From: Bacillota bacterium
Lineage (GTDB): Bacteria > Bacillota > Clostridia > Christensenellales > Aristaeellaceae
Assembly (NCBI GenBank): GCA_023435435.1
Contig: JAEYRW010000115.1
Location: 1 to 32,375, forward strand
Direction of reading: 5' to 3'
Length of the DNA: 32,375 nt
Under the pieces are notes generated by a model, which was not told the DNA's origin, ran no database searches, and saw only the letters and a program-made list of their open reading frames with translations. This document shows, piece by piece, positions 24,264 through 31,558 of this stretch; position 1 is the stretch's first letter, and every line of letters begins with the position of its first letter. A program made the position numbers and the translations under genes.

Positions 24264-24782
24264 ATGAGATATGACGAAGTAAAGAGGGCGGCCCTGGCCT
24301 TCCTCCTCAAGAGAAACCCGGATTACGCCCCCGTGGGCATCGCCCATACGGGCTATGTGGCCTGCCTTTCGGCGCTCCTCGCCCGGGCGCGGGGCCTCGA
24401 CATGGAAATCGCACAGACGGCTGCCTACCTCCACGACCTGTGGCTTCACTGGCACTCTCCCTACGACGCCGAAACCGCCCGCCGCCACGCCCACGAGGGC
24501 GCGCTGCTCGCGGCGGAAATCCTGCGGGAAATCGGCGCGTATACCGATAACGAAATTGCCGCCGTTTCCGCCATGATCGAAAACCACGACTTTCTCGACC
24601 AAACCGACGACCCCATGAGTGAAGTCCTCAAGGACGCGGACATGCTCTCCCATTACCTCAATGCCTCCGCCGCCGGACGCGAGGAAGCGTATCACCAAAG
24701 GGTGCGGAGGGCGCTCGGGGAGGTGGGAGTGACGCTCGAGGGCGCCGCCCCCGGGTCCCCCAGCGGCGCGCAGATCGAGTAA
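24264..24782 (+). CDS. HD-domain phosphohydrolase family protein
   Basis: This 172-residue protein has the HD metal-binding pattern: H28 (IAHTGYV), H57-D58 (YLHDLW), H77 region (HAHEGA), ENHDFLD and a later Asp in KDADMLSHY. Such proteins hydrolyse phosphate bonds in nucleotides or related molecules; the substrate is unknown. The ATG at 24264 (MRYDEVKRAA) is preferred to a GTG at 24237, which lies inside the rhaA terminator. The ribosome site is weak and no promoter is seen, so it may depend on read-through of that terminator. Confidence 0.82.
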   Translation: MRYDEVKRAALAFLLKRNPDYAPVGIAHTGYVACLSALLARARGLDMEIAQTAAYLHDLWLHWHSPYDAETARRHAHEGALLAAEILREIGAYTDNEIAAVSAMIENHDFLDQTDDPMSEVLKDADMLSHYLNASAAGREEAYHQRVRRALGEVGVTLEGAAPGSPSGAQIE

Positions 24783-24792
24783 CATTCGACCT

Positions 24793-25150
24793 GTGCGGTC
24801 GCACGGCAGCTTCGCCGTAGGCGAAGCTGGTCCCTACGGGACTGAATTTGACGCATTCCATGCGGTGAATTCACCGACGCGACTTGGCTTGCCGAAGGCA
24901 AGCCAACCTCCAAGGCATAATTGTCCCTTGAGAATTCCGAACTGGGTGGAGATGATTCTTTTGTCCGTCGGACCGGTCGGGGGCCCAACCCGACCGGTCC
25001 GAATTTGGGATATGTTGTCCTCCAAAACAAAGCTCGGTGCCCCGGGGTTGGGCCCTCGAGGCATCCGACGAACCGCTTTTCTTTTCTCCCATTCAGTATG
25101 GGATTTTCAAGGGACAATTGTCCCTTGAGTGGGGTCCGGCGCGGAGCCCC
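24793..25150 (+). repeat. Hairpin/palindrome-dense intergenic repeat region, including an inverted element pair
   Basis: The 471-base gap 24783-25253 has no credible gene. It holds, in order: GTGCG/CGCAC (24793-24804); a perfect 10-bp stem CAGCTTCGCC with a 3-base loop (24807-24829); GTCCC-tac-GGGAC (24830-24842); a 14-bp palindrome CGGTGAATTCACCG (24863-24876); a perfect 10-bp stem TTGGCTTGCC with loop gaa (24884-24906); an imperfect palindrome (24911-24930); a 14-bp stem around loop GGCCCAA (24968-25002); an imperfect hairpin (about 25034-25067); and a perfect 22-bp palindrome (25107-25128, half-site TCAAGGGACAA). The segment from 24918 onward and the reverse complement of the segment ending 25127 align: both start AATTGTCCCTTGA, continue ACTG..TGG and reach GGGCCCAACCC. 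This makes two inverted copies of one element. Confidence 0.8.
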
Positions 25151-25192
25151 GGCGTTCTTCGCCTCATTCTTCGCCGCCCCGCCCAAAACTTG

Positions 25193-25221
25193 TGGACATT
25201 TTCGCGACTTTTATGTATAAT
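25193..25221 (+). promoter_or_regulatory. Promoter of the CoA-ligase/ACT/alr operon
   Basis: TGGACA (25193-25198), 17 bases, TATAAT (25216-25221), about 33 bases upstream of the start codon. It lies just downstream of the hairpin-rich repeat region. Confidence 0.82.
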
Positions 25222-25253
25222 GGGCATACATATTTTTGCACGGAGGCGGTATG

Positions 25254-26576
25254 ATGGCATCGGCACGCGAACACAAAATCTGGAATCCGCAGGCGGAGTG
25301 CATGAGCCGTGACGAGAGGCACGCGCTTCAGGGCGAGCGTCTCAGGGCGGTGGTGAAGAGGGTTTATGAAAACGTGCCCGTGTATCGTGCGCGCATGGAA
25401 GAAAAGGGTGTCGTGCCGGAGGATATCCGGACGGCGGACGACATCGTGAAGCTGCCCTTCACCGAAAAGACGGATCTGCGCGACCAGTTCCCCTACGGAT
25501 TGTTCGCCGCGCCGCTGCGCGACATCGTCAGAATTCAGGGTTCGTCGGGCACGACGGGAAAACCCATCGTCGCGGGCTACACGAAGAACGACATCGACGT
25601 GTGGACGGAGATGATGGCGCGCACGCTCACGGCCGCGGGTACGGACAGGGACGACATCGTGCAGGTCTGCTACGGCTACGGCCTGTTCACGGGCGGTCTG
25701 GGCGCGCATCAGGGCGCGTCTGCCATCGGCGCCATGACCATCCCCATGTCCAGCGGCAACACGCAACGCCAGATCATGATCATGAAGGAGCTGGGCACCA
25801 CGATTCTGTGCTGCACCCCCTCCTATGCCACATATTTGGGGGAGACCATCCGCGAGATGGGCATCGACCCCCGGCGCGATTTAAAGCTGAAGGCCGGTTG
25901 CTTCGGCGCGGAACCCTGGACGGAGGAAATGCGCCAAACCATCGAGGCACTTCTGGGCATCGACGCGTGCGACATCTACGGCCTCACCGAAATCTGCGGC
26001 CCGGGCGTTTCGTTCGAATGCCTGGAAAAGAAGGGCATGCACGTCAATGAGGACCACGTGATGGTGGAAATCATCAATCCCGAGACGGGCGCGCAGATGC
26101 CCATGGGCATGGCGGGCGAGCTGGTGTTCACCACCATCACCAAGGAAGGCATGCCGATGCTGCGCTACCGCACCCACGACGTGTGCGTGCTGAATCCGGA
26201 TGTTTGCGACTGCGGCAGAACGACGGTGCGCATGGGCCGGATCACGGGCCGCACCGACGACATGCTCATCATCCGGGGCGTCAACGTGTTCCCGAGCCAG
26301 ATCGAATCGGTGCTTGTGGGCGTGCAGGGTGTCGCGCCGCACTACATGATCATTGTGGACCGCGTGAAGTCGTCGGACGTGCTCGAGGTGCAGGTGGAGA
26401 TGACGGATGCCATGTTCTCGGACACCGTCAGCCGCATCGTGGAGCTCGAAAAGAAGATCAGCGCCGACATCAAGTCCGTGGTGGGCGTCCAGGCGACCAT
26501 CAAGCTGGTCGCGCCCAAGTCCATTCCGCGCTCGGAGGGCAAGGCCAAGCGCGTCATCGACAGGAGAAAGCTGTAG
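25254..26576 (+). CDS. Phenylacetate-CoA ligase family (PaaK-like) adenylate-forming enzyme
   Basis: This 440-residue enzyme activates an aryl-acetic or similar acid with ATP and joins it to CoA. Motifs in order: phosphate loop GSSGTTGKPIVAGY (about 96-109), YGLTEICGPG, YRTHDVC, GRTDDMLIIRGVNVFPSQIE and the C-terminal PRSEGKAKRVID with the catalytic Lys region. ATG 25254 is preferred, 7 bases after GGAGG; ATG 25251 is 3 bases earlier. It is followed 13 bases later by an ACT protein, a pairing usual near indolepyruvate:ferredoxin oxidoreductase, where the ligase handles aryl-acetates from aromatic amino acids; iorAB is not in this window. Confidence 0.92.
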   Translation: MASAREHKIWNPQAECMSRDERHALQGERLRAVVKRVYENVPVYRARMEEKGVVPEDIRTADDIVKLPFTEKTDLRDQFPYGLFAAPLRDIVRIQGSSGTTGKPIVAGYTKNDIDVWTEMMARTLTAAGTDRDDIVQVCYGYGLFTGGLGAHQGASAIGAMTIPMSSGNTQRQIMIMKELGTTILCCTPSYATYLGETIREMGIDPRRDLKLKAGCFGAEPWTEEMRQTIEALLGIDACDIYGLTEICGPGVSFECLEKKGMHVNEDHVMVEIINPETGAQMPMGMAGELVFTTITKEGMPMLRYRTHDVCVLNPDVCDCGRTTVRMGRITGRTDDMLIIRGVNVFPSQIESVLVGVQGVAPHYMIIVDRVKSSDVLEVQVEMTDAMFSDTVSRIVELEKKISADIKSVVGVQATIKLVAPKSIPRSEGKAKRVIDRRKL

Positions 26577-26589
26577 GGAGGTATTTCCG

Positions 26590-27027
26590 ATGTATACCAA
26601 GCAGATATCGGTCTTTTTGGAGAACACGACGGGCAGCCTCCACGCCATGACGAGGCTGCTGGGCGAGAAGGGCGTCGATCTCATCGCCCTGTCCATCGCG
26701 GACAGCGACAGCTTCGGCGTCTTAAGGTGTGTGGTCAATTCCAAGGACATCCCCGCGGCGCTCGACGCGCTCAGGACCGGCGGCTACACCGCGCGGCTTT
26801 CGGACGTGATCTGCGCATGCGTGCCCGACCACCCCGCGGGACTCGCGGACATTCTCGGCACGCTCGACGGCGCGGGCATTTCCATCGAGTACCTCTATTC
26901 CTTCGTGCGCAATACCGGCGTGGACGCGCTGCTCATCTTCAAGCTTTCGGACCCCGAAAAGGGTGTCGAGGTTTTCCGGGAGAAGGGAATCAAGCTCCTC
27001 GGCCAGGACGCGGTGGATCTTCTGTGA
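26590..27027 (+). CDS. Tandem ACT-domain protein
   Basis: This 145-residue protein consists of two ACT domains (about 1-70 and 71-140): KQISVFLENTTGSLHAMTRLLGE and VPDHPAGLADILGTLDGAGI are the two typical starts. ACT domains bind small ligands, usually amino acids. The gene family regularly sits beside PaaK-like ligases and probably senses or modulates aromatic amino acid breakdown. ATG 26590 follows GGGAGG; its stop overlaps the alr start (GTGA). Confidence 0.88.
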   Translation: MYTKQISVFLENTTGSLHAMTRLLGEKGVDLIALSIADSDSFGVLRCVVNSKDIPAALDALRTGGYTARLSDVICACVPDHPAGLADILGTLDGAGISIEYLYSFVRNTGVDALLIFKLSDPEKGVEVFREKGIKLLGQDAVDLL

Positions 27028-28115
27028 GAGCGACCGAACTGCGCGTGTCGCGCGGTGTGCTTTCCGCGAACGCGCGCGCCATCCGGGAAAAACTGCCGCC
27101 CCAGGTAAAATTCATGGCGGTGGTCAAGGCGGATGCCTACGGGCACGGGCTCGCGGGCGCCGCCGAGGCGTTTTTAGCGGGCGGCGCGGACGCCCTGGCC
27201 GTGGCGATCGTCGAGGAAGCGATGGCGCTGCGGGCCGCGGGCGTCGGCGCCCCCATTTTGGTCCTCGGCGGCGCGGGCGAGGACTCCATCGAGGAGGCCG
27301 CACGCGCGGGGGCGGCCCAGGCGGTGTACCGCCCCGACATGCTCTTTTCCCTTGAGAAGGCGGCGGAAAAGCTGGGCGTGTCTGCCGCGGCGCACCTCAA
27401 GATCGATACCGGCATGAGCCGCATCGGCGTGAAGGGGGACGCGGAAATCGTCCGGATGCTCGACGCGTGGCGCGCGTGCCCCAACGTCCGGATGGAAGGG
27501 GCGTTTACCCATTTCGCCGTGGCGGATGCGGACCCCGCGTTCACCGCCCTTCAGGACGAAAGCTTCCGGGAGGCGCTGAAGGCCGTTCACGCCGCCGGAC
27601 ACCGTCCTCTGGCCCACGCGGCCGCGACGTTCGCGTTCGAGGACGCGCGCTACATGCACGACATGGTGCGCCCCGGCCTCGCGCTCTACGGCTACGGCGC
27701 GAAGAACCCAAAGCTCAGGGGCGCGCAGACCCTTGTGTCAAAGCCCGTCCGCATAGAAAAAATCCGCCCGGGCGAAACTGTAAGTTATGGAAGAACGTTT
27801 GCCGCCGCCCGCGATACGACGGTGATGACCTTGCCCATCGGCTATGGCGACGGTTACCCGCGCGCCCTTTCGAACCGCGCGCAGGCGCTGGTCCGCGGGT
27901 GTCGTGTGAACCTCATCGGCCGGGTCTGCATGGACATGGTGATGTTTGATGTAACCGACGTCCCGGATGTGACGCTGGATACCGAGGTGGTGCTCATGGG
28001 ACGGCAGGGGGAAGATGAAATCAGCCCCGCCGAACTCGCTGGGCTCACCGGGACGATCCCGTATGAGATCATGCTGGGGTTTTTGCCACGGGTGAGAAGG
28101 GCATTTGTTGACTGA
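27024..28115 (+). CDS. alr: Alanine racemase
   Basis: This 363-residue PLP enzyme converts L-alanine to D-alanine for peptidoglycan. K35 in VVKADAYGHG binds PLP, and Y255 in VSYGRTF is the second catalytic base; HLKIDTGMSRIG, MVRPGLALYGYG and GRVCMDMVMFDVTD are further signatures. The GTG start at 27024 overlaps the ACT gene stop and fits the family's short N-terminus; a longer in-frame extension would lie inside the ACT gene. It is translationally coupled to an unrelated catabolic pair, so the operon mixes functions. Confidence 0.95.
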   Translation: MRATELRVSRGVLSANARAIREKLPPQVKFMAVVKADAYGHGLAGAAEAFLAGGADALAVAIVEEAMALRAAGVGAPILVLGGAGEDSIEEAARAGAAQAVYRPDMLFSLEKAAEKLGVSAAAHLKIDTGMSRIGVKGDAEIVRMLDAWRACPNVRMEGAFTHFAVADADPAFTALQDESFREALKAVHAAGHRPLAHAAATFAFEDARYMHDMVRPGLALYGYGAKNPKLRGAQTLVSKPVRIEKIRPGETVSYGRTFAAARDTTVMTLPIGYGDGYPRALSNRAQALVRGCRVNLIGRVCMDMVMFDVTDVPDVTLDTEVVLMGRQGEDEISPAELAGLTGTIPYEIMLGFLPRVRRAFVD

Positions 28116-28120
28116 CAAAC

Positions 28121-28169
28121 GTCCGTTCGCCGGGAGGCGCGGGATGCGCTTTCCCGTGACCGAACGGAT
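28121..28169 (+). terminator. Long imperfect hairpin after alr
   Basis: GTCCGTTCG (28121-28129) pairs with CGAACGGAT (28161-28169), and CGGGA-GCGC inside pairs with GCGC-TCCCG. There is no T run; ACTTTGAAAAAATAG follows. It may end transcription inefficiently or stabilise the transcript. It lies between alr and the next promoter. Confidence 0.45.
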
Positions 28170-28194
28170 TTGGAAGAAACTTTGAAAAAATAGT

Positions 28195-28223
28195 TTGCAA
28201 CGATTGCCCAATTATGATATAAT
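28195..28223 (+). promoter_or_regulatory. Promoter of rsmD-coaD
   Basis: TTGCAA (28195-28200), 17 bases, TATAAT (28218-28223), then a 26-base leader to the rsmD start codon. Confidence 0.85.
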
Positions 28224-28249
28224 TACGACAAATGTCATGGGTGGATGCG

Positions 28250-28813
28250 ATGCGGATTATTGCGGGCACCGCGCGGGGGAGAGGGCTTGTCGCCCCCGCG
28301 GGAAAGAAAACCCGGCCGACCTCGGACAAGCTGCGCGGCGCGCTGTTCAATATCCTGGCGTCCCGCGTGGAAGGTGCGCGCGTTCTGGATTTGTTTTCGG
28401 GAACGGGCGCGTTCGCCCTTGAGGCCATGAGCAGAGGCGCGTCGAGCGCCGTTCTGGTGGATTCAGACCGGCGGGCGATTGAGGCCATCCGCAAAAACGC
28501 GTCCGCCGTTTTGGGTGACTCCGCAAAAACCCGGATCGAGATCATCCAGTCGGATTATCGGAAGGCCGTGGGCACCCTTTCCGGCGCGCAGTTCAATCTC
28601 GCGTTTCTCGATCCGCCCTATGCGCTTGTGGACGCATACGCCGACGCCATTGTACTGCTTTCCGCGTGTAACCTCCTCGCGGACGATGTCGTCCTCGTGC
28701 TGGAACGCGCGAAGGGTTCGGAGCAGGTTTCCGCGCCCGGCTTTTACGTGTATGACGCGCGGACATACGGCGACACCGCCGTGGATTTCATGCGCAGGGA
28801 GATTATTGAATGA
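28250..28813 (+). CDS. rsmD: 16S rRNA (guanine-966 N2)-methyltransferase RsmD
   Basis: This 187-residue methyltransferase modifies 16S rRNA using S-adenosylmethionine. The start MRIIAGTARGRGL is diagnostic for RsmD, followed by RPTSDKLRGALFNIL, the SAM motif VLDLFSGTGAFALEA and the catalytic DPPY (FLDPPYALV). ATG 28250 is chosen over ATG 28232 because family proteins start with MRIIAG and a GGGTGG site lies 5 bases upstream. It overlaps coaD by ATGA; rsmD-coaD is a well-known conserved pair. Confidence 0.95.
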   Translation: MRIIAGTARGRGLVAPAGKKTRPTSDKLRGALFNILASRVEGARVLDLFSGTGAFALEAMSRGASSAVLVDSDRRAIEAIRKNASAVLGDSAKTRIEIIQSDYRKAVGTLSGAQFNLAFLDPPYALVDAYADAIVLLSACNLLADDVVLVLERAKGSEQVSAPGFYVYDARTYGDTAVDFMRREIIE

Positions 28814-29283
28814 AGGCACTGTTTGCGGGCAGCTTTTCGCCGCCCACATGCGGGCATTTGGACATCATAAGGCGCGGGGCGCATTTGTTTGACGAGTTGA
28901 TCGTCGCGGTGCTCTCACAATCGGGGAAGGCGTATCACCTTCCCCCCGACCAACGTGCCAGAATGCTCGAAAAGATCACGCGTGGCTATCCCAATGTGCG
29001 GGTCGTGCACTCGACGGGATTGCTGGTCGACCTGATGCGCGAGGTGGGCGCGGACGTGATTCTGCGCGGCGTGCGCGAGCCGGTTGAGGTGCGCGACGAG
29101 TTGCAGGTTGCGGAGGCGCACAGGAAGCTTGGGGGGTACGAGACGCTGTTCTTGCCCTCGCTTCCGGAGTTTTCCCGGCTCTCGTCCACCATTGTGCGCG
29201 AATGCGCGTATCACAGGGCATCCCTCGCGGGCATGACGCCGCCGGAAATCGTCGATGAAATCTACGCTGTATACGCCAAATAG
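28810..29283 (+). CDS. coaD: Pantetheine-phosphate adenylyltransferase
   Basis: This 157-residue enzyme transfers AMP from ATP to 4'-phosphopantetheine in coenzyme A synthesis. GSFSPPTCGH carries the nucleotide-binding T-x-G-H (H16); the usual Asp of GSFDP is Ser. VILRGVR and LSSTIVRE match the substrate and ATP-site motifs (RG and SST). Length is normal. The start overlaps the rsmD stop. Confidence 0.93.
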   Translation: MKALFAGSFSPPTCGHLDIIRRGAHLFDELIVAVLSQSGKAYHLPPDQRARMLEKITRGYPNVRVVHSTGLLVDLMREVGADVILRGVREPVEVRDELQVAEAHRKLGGYETLFLPSLPEFSRLSSTIVRECAYHRASLAGMTPPEIVDEIYAVYAK

Positions 29284-29306
29284 CGTGTATGGAAGGGAGT
29301 TAACGT

Positions 29307-29954
29307 ATGGATCGTGATCAGGAGAAATTCTACGAGGGCGATGTTGAAGAAAAGGCTCAGGGTGCGTCGTCGGTTCCTCTGGGAGAAGAACCGGTCGATG
29401 ATATGAGATTCTTCATCGAGCTTCTCAAGGCGCTTCGCGATACGATCGAATCCGGCAAGAACATCCCGTTTTCGAGAAGCAAAATGATCGATGCGGATAA
29501 GTGTCTGATGATCCTTAATGATATGGACAATAACCTGCCCGAGGCCATCCAGTACGGAATCCAGATGTATTCCGAGCGCGAGCGCATCATGGGCAATGCC
29601 GAGACGACCGCCATGAAGCGCGTCACCTCCGCCGAGATGCGCGCCAACGCCACGCTGGAGAAGGCGCGCGACGAGGCGGACCGGCTCATCACCGACGCGG
29701 AGGAAGAGGCGCGCATCGTCGTGCAGGACGCGCAGGACCGCGCGGAGCGCATGGTGGAGGAATCCGAAATCGTGCGCCAGGCCCGGGAGGAAGCCCGCCG
29801 CGTCAAGAACGACGCCAAGGTCGAGGTGACGGAGCTGAAGCTCAAGGTCAGCCACGAGGTGCTCCAGGAGCTCAACGCCGTGGAGGACGAGATGTCCGCC
29901 GCGCTCAACAGCCTTCGCCGCCGCCGCAAGGAGCTCGACGAAATGCCGAAATAG
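29307..29954 (+). CDS. Coiled-coil protein, conserved hypothetical
   Basis: This 215-residue soluble protein has a polar N-terminus, a middle helical part with MRFFIELLKALRDTIESGKNIPFSRSKMID (only 33-62 in outline), and a long charged coiled coil (about 92-190, rich in EEAR/RAER/EEAR heptads). It resembles proteins annotated as DivIVA-like or ATP synthase E/H-like in Clostridia, and commonly follows coaD there. A scaffold role at the division site or membrane is possible but not shown. ATG 29307 follows GGAAGGGAG. It is last in the rsmD-coaD unit and is followed by a good terminator. Confidence 0.8.
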   Translation: MDRDQEKFYEGDVEEKAQGASSVPLGEEPVDDMRFFIELLKALRDTIESGKNIPFSRSKMIDADKCLMILNDMDNNLPEAIQYGIQMYSERERIMGNAETTAMKRVTSAEMRANATLEKARDEADRLITDAEEEARIVVQDAQDRAERMVEESEIVRQAREEARRVKNDAKVEVTELKLKVSHEVLQELNAVEDEMSAALNSLRRRRKELDEMPK

Positions 29955-29968
29955 TCAGGCGATCTTTG

Positions 29969-30000
29969 CCCTGCGCGACTGAGCGCAGGGTTTTGGTTTT
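29969..30000 (+). terminator. Intrinsic terminator of the rsmD-coaD unit
   Basis: CCCTGCGC (29969-29976) pairs perfectly with GCGCAGGG (29983-29990) across a 6-base loop and is followed by TTTTGGTTTTCT. The rest of the gap to the next gene (30001-30198) has short GC inverted repeats (for example ATGGCGG near 30003 with CCGCCAT near 30037) but no promoter I can defend. Confidence 0.9.
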
Positions 30001-30198
30001 CTATGGCGGTCCAGCACAAATTCGGACGGCGGCGGCTCCGCCATCGCGTGCCCGTAAAATTCTTGACGTGGCGCTGCCGCGCCGGCGAATTTCGCAGGCA
30101 CAATCTGACGAAAATTCATCTCGTCGACGCGCACATGCTCCGTGCGGGATTGTACGAAAGGCCTTCGAAAATACGAAAGATAAATGGGAGTTGACGCG

Positions 30199-30957
30199 AT
30201 GCCGATTTCGGTGGAGGGTCACCGCGCGCGGATGCGCGAACGGGCGGAGCGCATGAACGCCGAATCCATGCGTCCGCAGGATCTGTTGGAGTTGCTCCTG
30301 TACTACGCGCTGCCCAGGCGCGACACCAAGCCTCAGGCGGCGGAGCTGATCGGGCGCTTCGGCTCGGTGGAGGGCGTGTTTCGGGCGGACGAGAGGGAAC
30401 TGACCCAAGTAAAGGGCATCGGTCCACGGGCGGCGGGGTGGCTCAAAAAAATCGGCGCGCTCACGGACGCCTACGCGGCCCTCGAGCCCACGGACAAACC
30501 CAAGCTCGACAACGTCATGCGCGCGCAGGCGTACTTCCGGGAATTTTTCGCGCGGGCGGAGTATCCGGAGGTGTGGCAGTGTTGCCTGAACGCGGGGGGA
30601 CGGCTCCTCGCGGGTGGCTGGATTGCGGACAACGACGCGTGGGCGGAGCCTGAATACCTGCGGGAAGCGCTCTCCGCCGCGCTTTCCGTGCGCGCGCACT
30701 CGGTCATGATCGGCCAATTCTCCCCCGGCGCGCGCGGAACATTTGAGGATTACGACGTTAACGCCACCCTCGACTACGCGGTGACGCTTTCGGCGGCGGG
30801 CATTCAGCTTCTCGATCACATGCTGATCCTGCCGGGCGGCTGTAAGAGCATGTTTGCCGAGGGAAAACTCGCCCAGGCGCACAAAATCATTCTCTCAAAC
30901 GTGCTGCGCGAGGGATATTTGCGCGCGAATCCAGACGATTACGACATCTATGAATGA
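30199..30957 (+). CDS. RadC-like protein with degenerate JAMM metal site
   Basis: This 252-residue protein has the RadC layout: start with GHRARMRERAERM, a helix-hairpin-helix (about 54-86, with VKGIGPRAAGWL) and a C-terminal MPN/JAMM-like domain (about 100-230). In RadC proteins the metal site is HNHPSG...S..D; here the aligned stretch reads GQFSPG (172-177), so both histidines are lost. The following GIQLLDHMLI helix is conserved. It may be catalytically dead or use a different site. ATG 30199 is preferred, 8 bases after GGGAG; ATG 30184 would lie upstream of that site. Confidence 0.85.
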   Translation: MPISVEGHRARMRERAERMNAESMRPQDLLELLLYYALPRRDTKPQAAELIGRFGSVEGVFRADERELTQVKGIGPRAAGWLKKIGALTDAYAALEPTDKPKLDNVMRAQAYFREFFARAEYPEVWQCCLNAGGRLLAGGWIADNDAWAEPEYLREALSAALSVRAHSVMIGQFSPGARGTFEDYDVNATLDYAVTLSAAGIQLLDHMLILPGGCKSMFAEGKLAQAHKIILSNVLREGYLRANPDDYDIYE

Positions 30958-30964
30958 GGCGCGC

Positions 30965-31036
30965 ATGACGGACATCACCAGGCCGGAGCTTCTGTTTGCT
31001 CTTTCGCTTGGGATTCAAATCCCATTTACATTGTGA
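30965..31036 (+). CDS. Possible 23-residue ORF, perhaps a gene remnant
   Basis: After the radC-like stop, GAGG lies 5 bases before ATG 30965, giving MTDITRPELLFALSLGIQ and five more residues before TGA. The composition looks protein-like rather than random, and its start resembles the N-terminus of a longer protein that has been cut. I cannot identify a family. It may be a leader peptide or a deletion remnant. A TGGGAT/ATCCCA hairpin (31009-31024) lies at its end. Confidence 0.3.
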   Translation: MTDITRPELLFALSLGIQIPFTL

Positions 31037-31050
31037 AATAAGGTGCGTCC

Positions 31051-31455
31051 ATGCCGGGCTTGAGCCACATCACCTTCGTCGTGCGCGACCTCGAACGGAC
31101 GGCCGCGCTGTTTTCTTATGTCCTTGGCGCGCGGGAGGTGTACCGAAGCGGGGACAGGACGTTTTCTCTTTCCCGGGAACGGTTCTTCCTCATCGGGGAT
31201 GTCTGGGTCTGCGCCATGGAAGGGGAACCCTTTCCGGAACGCACATATAACCATGTCGCCTTTTCCGTACCGGCGGGCGAGTTTGAGGAATGTGAGAGGC
31301 GAATCGCGGCGGCGGGCGTGGAGGTGCTGCCCGGCAGGGCGCGTATCGCCGGCGAGGGGCGCTCGGTCTATTTTTACGACTTCGACAACCACCTCTTTGA
31401 GATTCACGCGGGTTCTTTGAAGGAGCGACTGGAGAGCTATGCAGAAAATAATTAA
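31051..31455 (+). CDS. fosX: FosX-type fosfomycin epoxide hydrolase
   Basis: This 134-residue VOC-fold metalloenzyme hydrolyses the epoxide of fosfomycin. The metal ligands are visible as H6 (LSHITF), H68 (YNHVAF) and E117 (HLFEIHAG). E43 (SRERFFLI) aligns with the general base (Glu44) of Listeria FosX, which separates FosX from the thiol-transferring FosA/FosB. The segment GEGRSVYFYDFDNHLFEIHAGSLKERL (long match, given in outline at 101-127) is nearly the same as Listeria FosX. It lies just downstream of the radC-like gene, with only a GTGAAATAAGG leader. Confidence 0.92.
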   Translation: MPGLSHITFVVRDLERTAALFSYVLGAREVYRSGDRTFSLSRERFFLIGDVWVCAMEGEPFPERTYNHVAFSVPAGEFEECERRIAAAGVEVLPGRARIAGEGRSVYFYDFDNHLFEIHAGSLKERLESYAENN

Positions 31456-31558
31456 TAGGACTTATTATCAGTAACAACGTCACGGAACGCTTCGCGGCGT
31501 TGTGGTATTCTGTGTCCATCAAGCGAGGGGCAAAGCCCTTCGGGATGGAGGAATGAAT

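Noticed and set aside
24793..25128. 111-codon open frame in the repeat region
   Set aside because: It consists entirely of hairpin and palindrome sequence, has no ribosome site, and opposing frames are equally open.
24783..25253. Insertion sequence remnant with transposase
   Set aside because: No transposase-like frame is present and I see no target-site duplication; only short inverted repeats can be supported.
31009..31024. GGGATTCAAATCCC resembling a tRNA T-arm
   Set aside because: The loop and stem do not have the required G-TTC arrangement and no acceptor, D or anticodon arm can be built upstream. I found no tRNA in the window.
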